DNA from: Rhizobium sp. NLR16a
GTDB lineage: Bacteria; Pseudomonadota; Alphaproteobacteria; Rhizobiales; Rhizobiaceae
Assembly (NCBI RefSeq): GCF_017948245.1
Contig: NZ_CP072865.1
Location: 2,939,501-3,003,500 of the forward strand
DNA length: 64,000 nt
Direction: 5' to 3'
The position numbers and the translations under genes were made by a program. Position 1 is the stretch's first letter. Each line of letters opens with the position of its first letter. This document shows, one piece after another, positions 58,420-64,000 of this stretch. The notes beneath the pieces were generated by a model. It had not been told where the DNA came from and ran no database searches. It saw nothing but the letters and a program-made list of their open reading frames with translations.

Positions 58420-58856
58420 CCCACTGCCTCCTGTGCGTCTCGTGCGGCCCTTGCGATGACCGGGTTGTCGGGAAACATCTCAGCCAGCGCCCGCTTGGCG
58501 CTGCGGCTGCCCTTTGCCGCCTGCCTCAGCAGGGCCATCTTTTCGGCCGCGACCTTCGGCTGCGGCTGTTCGGGCTCAGCTTTAACGCGCGGGCGGCTTT
58601 GCGCCGTCATCACCGCCTGCTGCTGGCGGGCGATTTCGGCGAAGCTCGCCGAGCTCGGGGCGAAGGCGCGGTTATGGTCCCTGACCTGGCCCGACAGGAA
58701 CAGCCTGGCGGCGCGCCAGACCGCCTCTGCCGGAATGCCGTCGATGGCGACGAGGTAGGCGCGGAGCTGCATGTCGGGATCAATGCCGGCGGAGGCCGGA
58801 AATCCCGAAAGCATCCCCGCTATGATCTTGACCGGAGAGGAAATCTCTTGCGGCAT
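58416..58856 (-). CDS. Hypothetical phage-like protein
   Basis: The 146-residue product runs MPQEISSPVKIIAGMLSGFPASAGIDPDMQLRAYLVAIDGIPAEAVWRAARLFLSGQVRDHNRAFAPSSASFAEIARQ and ends in a basic, alanine-rich helix. This pattern (a helical region, then a segment with FAPSSA) recalls phage replication-loader-like proteins, but I cannot name the family. It overlaps its neighbours on both sides. Confidence 0.65.
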   Translation of the reverse strand: MPQEISSPVKIIAGMLSGFPASAGIDPDMQLRAYLVAIDGIPAEAVWRAARLFLSGQVRDHNRAFAPSSASFAEIARQQQAVMTAQSRPRVKAEPEQPQPKVAAEKMALLRQAAKGSRSAKRALAEMFPDNPVIARAARDAQEAVG

Positions 58857-59148
58857 CGACCGTTGTCCTTCTGCCCACGCTTGCATTGATCGGCCCGGCT
58901 TGCCTCGCCTTCTCATTGAAATACCAGTCGGATTTGATCGCCCGCCAACCGCGCAGGATCTGCATCTCGGCGGCCTCGACCGGGTTGCCGGTCTTGAGGT
59001 ACTCCTTGAGCTGGATCCTCGCCGCATAGACCGTGAGCGGCTTCTTCAGGCTGCGGGCGCGATGCTCGATGATCGCCGCCGCCAGCTCCTGCCCCAGCAC
59101 AGGGCTGAGGATTTCCATGATGTCCTTGCTCATCTCCTGCCTTTCCAT
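58780..59148 (-). CDS. Hypothetical phage-like protein
   Basis: The 122-residue product (alternative start at 59133) contains MEILSPVLGQELAAAIIEHRARSLKKPLTVYAARIQLKEYLKTGNPVEAAEMQILRGWRAIKSDWYFNEKA. It is soluble and mainly helical. It overlaps the next gene by 77 bases in a different frame, a tight packing typical of phage operons. No family is recognised. Confidence 0.65.
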   Translation of the reverse strand: MERQEMSKDIMEILSPVLGQELAAAIIEHRARSLKKPLTVYAARIQLKEYLKTGNPVEAAEMQILRGWRAIKSDWYFNEKARQAGPINASVGRRTTVDAARDFLSGQDHSGDAFGISGLRRH

Positions 59149-59183
59149 GCGATTGCCTTCCCGCTCGCGGCGTGTCGCCGTCG

Positions 59184-59450
59184 TCAAGCGCGCAGCTTCA
59201 GCCGCCCTCGGGCGAAGTTGACCAGGGCGCCCGGCCTTACGGCGCGGCCGGGAAAACGCCGGACCGCGCGGCCGGCATGATCCTGTTGGGCGGTGTCGCC
59301 CTTCTCGGCGCTGCGAAGCCGGTGGATCTCGTTTTCCACCGAGGGCACCGACACCCCGAGGATGGCTGATATTTCGATATAATCCCGGCCGGAGCGGAAG
59401 AGCTCGAGGGCGTTCATGTCAGTGCCTTGATGCGCCGGGGCGGTGCTCAT
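59184..59450 (-). CDS. Small helix-turn-helix protein
   Basis: The 88-residue product contains MNALELFRSGRDYIEISAILGVSVPSVENEIHRLRSAE, a helix-turn-helix-like segment. A basic tail follows. GAGG lies nine bases before the ATG at 59450. It is part of the leftward phage-like operon. It is probably a DNA-binding accessory protein. Confidence 0.62.
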   Translation of the reverse strand: MSTAPAHQGTDMNALELFRSGRDYIEISAILGVSVPSVENEIHRLRSAEKGDTAQQDHAGRAVRRFPGRAVRPGALVNFARGRLKLRA

Positions 59451-59588
59451 CACTTGATCCTCATTTTCATTTCGATCCGCAGCCGGCCCTTCCCGCCAAG
59501 CGGACGCCGGCCAGATCGTTCATTTTCAAACTGGTGAAAGAGGCTGGCGTCGCCGAGGGAGCGCGACGACGCCAGCTGCCGATAGCCT

Positions 59589-59813
59589 TCAGGGAGGAGT
59601 GAGGCTGTCGGAATTGGTGATTGGCCGAGAACGGGGCAAGACCGGCGTCTGCCGCATCTCTTCCGGCTCCGTCTGCCGGCCGCAATTCTCGCAATGGCGC
59701 TCGATCACCTCGGCGATCGACAGCGCCCTGCCGCAGTGCGGGCAGCCGGTGTAGCGGGCATTGGCGGAACCCGAAAGCCGGGGCCGGCCGTTGATGATAT
59801 CGGTGCTTGTCAT
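59589..59813 (-). CDS. Zinc-ribbon protein, first gene of leftward operon
   Basis: The 74-residue product carries a CPHC...CENC zinc-ribbon (TGCPHCGRALSIAEVIERHCENCGRQ). The operator-like dyad at 59821-59838 ends only seven bases before its ATG, so the S24 repressor encoded next door probably blocks this operon directly. The 135 bases between this gene and the next hold one frame (ending LRIEMKMRIK) without a recognisable start. Confidence 0.65.
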   Translation of the reverse strand: MTSTDIINGRPRLSGSANARYTGCPHCGRALSIAEVIERHCENCGRQTEPEEMRQTPVLPRSRPITNSDSLTPP

Positions 59814-59820
59814 GACAATA

Positions 59821-59838
59821 AGGGTATATAAAATACCT
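59821..59838. promoter_or_regulatory. Repressor operator O1
   Basis: AGGGTATATAAAATACCT has the form AGGGTAT-N5-ATACCT. It lies directly before the leftward operon start (59813). The same form occurs at 61263-61280, and related forms at 61229-61245 and 59880-59896. Confidence 0.75.
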
Positions 59839-59879
59839 CGCACGTCAAGCGATTTAGGGCATTACATGTACCTTTTTTT

Positions 59880-59896
59880 AGGGTATAATTTATATC
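59880..59896. promoter_or_regulatory. Repressor operator O2, degenerate
   Basis: AGGGTATAATTTATATC has the left half AGGGTAT and a decayed right half. It abuts the repressor start codon at 59897, suggesting autoregulation. Confidence 0.5.
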
Positions 59897-60544
59897 ATGT
59901 TGAAAGATCAGGAACAATTCGAGCGCGAAGAACGCGCAAGGCGTCTGGTCATGGCCAGGAAGAACGCGGGCTTTGCCGGGCCGAAGGCGATCGTCGATCG
60001 TTTGGGCTGGAACGCCAATGTCTACAAGGCGCACGAGTCGGGCCGGAACGGCTTCGGCATCGCCGACGCGAAGAAATACGCCAAGGCGTTCAAGGTCAAT
60101 CTCAACTGGCTGCAGTTCGGAACCGGCGACGCGCTCGATCCGGAGGAACGGCCGGTCTCGGTCGCCGACGTGCCAAAGATCTCCTGGGTCAGCGCCGGGC
60201 AGCTGACCGAGCAGGCGCCGATCACCGACTTCTCGGAATTCCCGACGGTCGCCGCGCTCGACCTGCCCGACGGCGACTGGATCGCGCTCGAGGTCGAGGG
60301 CAATTCGATGAACAAGATCTCGCCGCCGGGCTCGATCATTTTCGTCAACCGCCGTGACAAGCGCCTGGCGCCGAACGCCCTCTATGTCGTCGCCGACGAG
60401 ACCGGGGCCGCGACCTACAAGCGCTACCGTCCCAACGACAATCCGCCCTTCCAGCCCGCTTCCTACGAGGACGTGCCGCCGCCGGAATTCCAGGGCGCCG
60501 TCACCATCGTCGGCCGCGTCCGCCGATCGGTGATCGAAATGTGA
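59897..60544 (+). CDS. S24-family (CI/LexA-like) phage repressor
   Basis: The 215-residue product has an N-terminal helix-turn-helix domain (ARRLVMARKNAGFAGPKAIVDRLGWNANVYKAHESGRNGFGIADAKKYAKAF). A C-terminal S24 peptidase domain follows with the catalytic serine in LEVEGNSMNKISPPGSIIFV and a candidate lysine in ATYKRYRP. This is the organisation of CI-type repressors that self-cleave on SOS induction. It lies between two divergent sets of genes whose starts carry matching dyads, so it is the master switch of the module. Confidence 0.87.
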   Translation: MLKDQEQFEREERARRLVMARKNAGFAGPKAIVDRLGWNANVYKAHESGRNGFGIADAKKYAKAFKVNLNWLQFGTGDALDPEERPVSVADVPKISWVSAGQLTEQAPITDFSEFPTVAALDLPDGDWIALEVEGNSMNKISPPGSIIFVNRRDKRLAPNALYVVADETGAATYKRYRPNDNPPFQPASYEDVPPPEFQGAVTIVGRVRRSVIEM

Positions 60545-61322
60545 GAGTCCAAGCCTTTCAAAAAGATGAACTGATTCCGTGAGATAACTCTCTCTGTTCC
60601 CGCAAAGCGCCAACCTCTTCCCAGTTAGATTCAGGATGATCCGCCGCCCTCACCAGCCGGAAGAATTTGGTTCTCTTGCTTTGCTGATCATCGCTTTCAG
60701 CGCCGGCGACCCTGCTTTGAGGTGAACCTCTCAAGGCCGAAACCGGCTCTGCCCCTCGCTTCCATCGCCATGCGCATAATGCGTGCAGCGATCCTTGCGG
60801 GAATGACATGCCTGCAAACACGCGCTTCGAGCGCAGGCGCCAAATCTGAAAGCCGCGCCGCAGAGCAGAGCGGATCAGCGTCGCCGCCCGCGCGCCTGCG
60901 ATATCCCGATCTCTCTCACTTCCTCTCTCTTCCATCTCTTTCCAGTTCCTGAAGGCTGGTGAGGGAGGGTTCCGGCCAAAGCTTCCCCCTACCCCATGAG
61001 CAAAGCCCATGAAGCCGGGAGAGCATTGGCCATGTCCTGAAGGCCGGAGCCGGGATGGGACACGTGCCAGAGGGGCCATTCGCTTCACCCTCGTCCTGAT
61101 TTTCTGACAGCGCACTTAAGGACTTTCGCTTCCCGCGCCGCTGGGCTTCGTCAGCTCGGGAGTTGCACCCGGTCGCCCAATCACTTGGCTGAGACATACG
61201 CCTACGATTCGTACCCCGTCAAGCATTGAGGTATTTTTTATACCTTTCCATGTTGACGATATAGGGTATTCTATATACCTTATTCAGCACGCCAATTAGC
61301 CGGCGCGAGAGAGGGCAGAGCG
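60545..61322. other. Stretch without confident gene, ending in operators
   Basis: Frames of up to 185 codons exist on the minus strand, but their composition is arginine/serine-rich like a shadow, and no ribosome site is visible. The right end holds two operator-like dyads and a TTGACG -35-like hexamer (61253-61258). Confidence 0.5.
61229..61280 (+). promoter_or_regulatory. Repressor operators O3 and O4 with promoter elements
   Basis: AGGTAT-TTTTT-ATACCT (61229-61245) and AGGGTAT-TCTAT-ATACCT (61263-61280) flank TTGACG at 61253-61258. They lie about 45-95 bases before the gene at 61323. Repressor binding would cover the promoter of the rightward operon. Confidence 0.75.
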
Positions 61323-61586
61323 ATGCAGCATATCCGCGGGATCGAGACCGAGCAGAGCCGGCGGGACGCCCGCTGGAATGGTGCGCGAAGGCTCGACGAC
61401 TGCGATGCCTATATGGCCAACGAGGCCCAGCGCATGGGCGCCCTCGGCTTTGCCTATCTCGGCCGCCCGGAACATTCGGTCCGCGGCCCGTCATGGCTGC
61501 GCGGCGCCACGGCAAGCGTCGAAGCGCATTACCGCTACGCCCGCGAAATCATGGGCATCACCGATGGCGATCAGCTTTATGCCTGA
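61323..61586 (+). CDS. Small phage-like protein, first gene of rightward operon
   Basis: The 87-residue product (MQHIRGIETEQSRRDARWNGARR, DCDAYMANEAQRMGALGFAYLGRPEHSV, ASVEAHYRYAREIMG) is soluble and helical. GAGAGGG precedes the ATG. It follows the two operators and overlaps a possible start of the next gene at its stop. The family is unknown. Confidence 0.65.
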   Translation: MQHIRGIETEQSRRDARWNGARRLDDCDAYMANEAQRMGALGFAYLGRPEHSVRGPSWLRGATASVEAHYRYAREIMGITDGDQLYA

Positions 61587-61599
61587 GGGAGAAACGGGG

Positions 61600-61827
61600 A
61601 TGTCCGCCGATTGCGTCATTAAAGCCTTTTCCGGCTGCGCCTGCCCGCCGGGTCAGTGCGCCGAGAAGCCCATCATCCCGGCGCCGGTCACCTTCGTCTC
61701 GTGGCGGATTCAAGCGTTCACCTGCATCGCCTTCGGCTTCCTGGCCGCGATCCTCTTGGCCGCCTGGATGGAGCCGCAACTCAAGCATCGCGATCTCGAT
61801 CACCAGGAGCAGGTGCCATGGAAGTAA
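61600..61827 (+). CDS. Small single-pass membrane protein
   Basis: The 75-residue product has a cysteine-rich start (CVIKAFSGCACPPGQC) and one membrane helix (FTCIAFGFLAAILLAAWMEP). GAGGGAGAAACGGGG precedes the ATG. It is second in the rightward operon. A further frame begins at 61818 (MEVSEWFSTRHRSGAELD) but soon runs into the convergent DUF982 gene, as if the operon had been cut here. Confidence 0.6.
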   Translation: MSADCVIKAFSGCACPPGQCAEKPIIPAPVTFVSWRIQAFTCIAFGFLAAILLAAWMEPQLKHRDLDHQEQVPWK

Positions 61828-61853
61828 GCGAATGGTTTTCGACGCGCCACCGG

Positions 61854-62093
61854 TCAGGAGCTGAACTTGATGTCGCTCGCCCTGGCCGCGGTAATGAACG
61901 CCCGCCGCACCTGCTCGGGCTCGGCAACGTCATTGAAGACATCGAGCACCAGCAGCTCGGCAGCCTTGGCCGCCGGCGTCTGCTCGGGCCAATCGTTGAG
62001 CAAGGTATTGCCGGCCTGGACGACGTTATAAACGGTCCTGGTCTTGCCATTGATGGTGATCTTTACCGGCTTGAAGCTTCGTCGCCTGCTCAT
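61854..62093 (-). CDS. DUF982-family protein
   Basis: The 79-residue product (FKPVKITINGKTRTVYNVVQAGNTLLNDWPEQTPAAKAAELLVLDVFND, EQVRRAFITAARAS) matches DUF982, a small family abundant in Rhizobium and mostly of unknown function. The ATG at 62093 has GGGGGC six bases upstream. It converges with the rightward phage-like operon. Confidence 0.82.
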   Translation of the reverse strand: MSRRRSFKPVKITINGKTRTVYNVVQAGNTLLNDWPEQTPAAKAAELLVLDVFNDVAEPEQVRRAFITAARASDIKFSS

Positions 62094-62734
62094 GATGCAG
62101 CCCCCACGCGGAACACGCAATTCAACGAACGAGGTTCGGACTCGTTCCGGTTGAAGTGACTATGTCACATCTCGCTGCCGTCAGGCGAATCAACTTGCCT
62201 GCAGCCAGACCTGCGAGAGCCGGCAAACCTGGCGACCCGTTTTTCGGTCGACCGCCTGACGTACAGGGACGCCATGCTTGGGGTTTAGCAAACGGCCACC
62301 GAATACCAAGAAATTATGAGCCTGAGTTGTGGATAGTTTGCTTCCCTGCAGAAATAAAATGCAATCGTACGAATATTCCCTCTATTTATAGCCGCGATAA
62401 TAGCACTCACGATAGTATTAATCATTGCAATAAATATTGATTTGTGTATAATAATTCCACAGCACCTAGACGCCAATACCTAGGAAACACCCCCTCTCTT
62501 GATCCCCGCTTTTTGCGGGGCTTTCTTTATCTCAGCCGTAGTTTGAGAAGCAGGTGGGCTTTTTGTTGTTTTTGGCGTGCAAGTCAGGACTTCCGGCAGC
62601 AGGCAGCGAGCGCGCTCCTGCCAATTCCCGACCATGCCGGCGCGTCCCAAGCACCAGCAACAGCGGTTTTTCGACACGATTTGCCAATGGCAGCACATCA
62701 ACCATTGCGTCTAAGCGTTACTCGGTAGATGCCG
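62094..62734. other. AT-rich intergenic stretch with terminator
   Basis: No convincing gene is seen. The stretch of about 62330-62480 is markedly AT-rich against GC-rich flanks (for example AATAAATATTGATTTGTG). A terminator hairpin lies at 62504-62520. An unlisted small RNA ending there, or an old insertion, would fit. Confidence 0.5.
62504..62530 (+). terminator. Intrinsic terminator in AT-rich gap
   Basis: CCCCGC (62504-62509) and GCGGGG (62515-62520) pair around TTTTT. The T-rich tail CTTTCTTTAT follows on the plus strand. No plus-strand gene ends just upstream. Confidence 0.6.
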
Positions 62735-63502
62735 TTACCAGGATAGCATGCTCAAACTATGCAAAATCACCTGCAGCCCCAGAGCAGCCTGGGTAACGCC
62801 GAGCACCACTGCCAAAACCTGTAGGGAAGTTCCGATCCATCTGAGGATAGTCTCTGCGAAAATCATTGCCATCCAGTCCAGCGCCAAGATCAGTGCTACG
62901 ATGGCCGCCACTGTGAGCCCTTCCGTTCGGCGCCCCCCGGCCAACGTGGCGAAGACGATGACAGCGGCTATACCATAAGGCGTCACGATCGTTGGAAACG
63001 CCAGCGGTGTGAGAGCCAGCCGCAGATCCGTCTGGCCCAATTCTGTTGGTCGTACCGGGAGGTCAGGAGTCGGCTGCAAGACGGTTCGCAAGGCCACGAT
63101 GAACAGGATGATGCCACCAGTCATCGCCAGCACCGGCAATGAGATATCCAGATTTTCAAGCATGGTGCGTCCGAGCAGCCCGGCGATCGCCAGTGCCGCC
63201 GCCGAGAACAGGATCGCCCTGGCGGCTATTCGTCGCCGAAAGGTGGGCTCATGGCCGCCGACCAGCGCCTTGAACGGCATCAGTATCTTGATCGGACCGA
63301 GCATCAAGAAAAGCATGAGGAATATTTTGCGCGCACCGAACTCCACCGCTGGCACATCCGGTCCGAGCGGCGATTGCGCAAAGGATGATGCGGGAAGACA
63401 AGCCACCCAAACCATGGCCAGAACAGAAGCCAGGAGGTTCCACCGACCGGCACGACGCAACCAGAGGCCTGCATCTGCAACTTTCCCCCGCAGCCAAGTC
63501 AT
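62735..63502 (-). CDS. MarC-family integral membrane protein
   Basis: The 255-residue product has an N-terminal hydrophobic stretch (LLASVLAMVWVACLPASSFAQ) that may be a signal, then about six membrane helices. MarC-family stretches include FLMLFLMLGPIKILMPFKAL, ILFSAAALAIAGLLGRTMLENLDISLPVLAMTGGIILFIVAL and LTPLAFPTIVTPYGIAAVIVF. The family is of unknown transport function. The ATG at 63502 overlaps the stop of the SpoIIAA-like gene (ATGA), so the two are coupled. Confidence 0.83.
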   Translation of the reverse strand: MTWLRGKVADAGLWLRRAGRWNLLASVLAMVWVACLPASSFAQSPLGPDVPAVEFGARKIFLMLFLMLGPIKILMPFKALVGGHEPTFRRRIAARAILFSAAALAIAGLLGRTMLENLDISLPVLAMTGGIILFIVALRTVLQPTPDLPVRPTELGQTDLRLALTPLAFPTIVTPYGIAAVIVFATLAGGRRTEGLTVAAIVALILALDWMAMIFAETILRWIGTSLQVLAVVLGVTQAALGLQVILHSLSMLSW

Positions 63503-63870
63503 CGTCGGCCCGTCTCCAACCACGAAAGCGCTGGTGCTCGTTGCCCGATGTCGAATAGCCGAACCTCGGGATGTACGAAATAGCGGGCGACGGCGGGGAT
63601 GATCCTAAGGAACCTGCTTCTGGTTACGACCGCAAGCCGTTCGATCTGTCGATGGTGGCCAGAGACAAATTTCAGATGAGCAGCCACGGCCTCGAAGCTC
63701 TTCCACCCGGGAAATGATTCAATGATGATCATCAGCCCGTTGAGTTTTCCATTTGCGTCGAGACAAAGCTCGACCTCTGTCGCGATCCTCTCGAAGTCCG
63801 CCTGCTCGAGAGGACCTTGCGGTGTAATGATCAGGATGTTTTTGTCACGCACGGGCTCAACGAGAATCAT
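63499..63870 (-). CDS. SpoIIAA-like (STAS-type) protein
   Basis: The 123-residue product starts MILVEPVRDKNILIITPQGPLEQADFERIATEVELCLDANGKLNGLMIIIESFPGWKSFEAVAAHLKFV, the pattern of the SpoIIAA-like family of small alpha/beta proteins. A GTG at 63894 is a possible longer start. It is cotranscribed and coupled with the MarC-family gene. Its function is unknown; a partner role at the membrane is conceivable. Confidence 0.8.
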   Translation of the reverse strand: MILVEPVRDKNILIITPQGPLEQADFERIATEVELCLDANGKLNGLMIIIESFPGWKSFEAVAAHLKFVSGHHRQIERLAVVTRSRFLRIIPAVARYFVHPEVRLFDIGQRAPALSWLETGRR

Positions 63871-63924
63871 CTTCGCTCTTGTCCTCAATGCCACTCGATC
63901 GCCCCCTCCGCCGGCGGGGAGCAG

Positions 63925-64000
63925 TCAGACGGTGATGCCGGCCTGTGCGCCGAATGGCGGCTTGCCCGGTGGAAGGCCCCCGGTTCGCACTTTGCGCGAT
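63925..64000 (-). CDS. Partial gene at right edge
   Basis: A minus-strand frame enters from the right edge and stops at 63925-63927. The last residues read RKVRTGGLPPGKPPFGAQAGITV. About 24 codons are too few for an assignment. Confidence 0.3.
   Translation of the reverse strand, partial: SRKVRTGGLPPGKPPFGAQAGITV

Noticed and set aside
60558..61115. Minus-strand ORF of 185 codons beside the S24 repressor gene
   Set aside because: Its composition (R, S and W-rich, no domain) and lack of a ribosome site suggest chance. No plus-strand alternative is convincing either.
1..64000. CRISPR arrays, rRNA and tRNA genes
   Set aside because: I looked for regularly spaced direct repeats and for tRNA-like cloverleaf ends and found none that I could support by eye.

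Overview
The window reads as genomic DNA of a fast-growing Rhizobiaceae bacterium, most likely Rhizobium (R. etli / R. leguminosarum type). The basis is high GC content, rhizobial intergenic repeats (REP-like hairpins and RIME-like mosaic elements), FixL/FixJ/FixK-type regulators, TPR-bearing class III cyclases, DUF982, and an S24 repressor with GcrA-like small genes. Nothing in the window fixes whether it is chromosome or plasmid. No rRNA, tRNA or CRISPR array was recognised.

Layout. 1-4.9 kb is a scarred accessory stretch: the end of a LysR regulator, a sulfite-oxidase-type molybdoenzyme, a broken tyrosine recombinase, a cyclase remnant, an L-lactate dehydrogenase, and copies of a dispersed repeat. 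4.9-30 kb is rich in stress, envelope and nucleotide/ion genes: a class III cyclase, an RibD-like reductase, a hydrolase-MscS-membrane protein-HlyD operon, a CYTH triphosphatase, a DUF2950/DUF3300 pair, a SulP-PPK2-AI-2E operon, a K+ channel and a Ca2+/H+ antiporter. Three paralogous membrane proteins with an N-terminal DNA-binding-like domain and a TolB-like domain also lie here.

29-45.7 kb is the functional centre, an arginine/ornithine/polyamine island. Two fold-I amino-acid decarboxylases are coupled by an ATGA overlap, followed by a PotE-like antiporter and an orphan binding protein. Nearby are an AdiC-like antiporter and arcA-arcB-arcC (arginine deiminase pathway), then a FixL-like kinase, a FixJ-like regulator and a FixK-like Crp/Fnr protein. 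A perfect FNR/FixK-type box precedes the decarboxylase operon. Good imperfect boxes precede arcA and a small secreted protein gene. I infer an oxygen-controlled arginine and polyamine programme that yields ATP, ammonia and acid resistance.

45.8-57 kb is mixed: methyltransferase, DUF2332, SDR with divergent ArsR-type regulator, a nucleotidyltransferase-fold gene behind two tandem dyads, an SMI1/KNR4-like protein, an OmpR/EnvZ-type pair carrying a RIME-like element in frame, and a GT25 glycosyltransferase. 57.3-61.9 kb is a compact phage-like immunity module: an S24 repressor, operator-like dyads touching the gene starts on both sides, a leftward operon of overlapping small genes, and a short rightward operon. 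The end holds a DUF982 protein, an AT-rich stretch, a MarC-family protein coupled to a SpoIIAA-like protein, and a partial gene.

All family assignments come from reading translated sequence without database searches.
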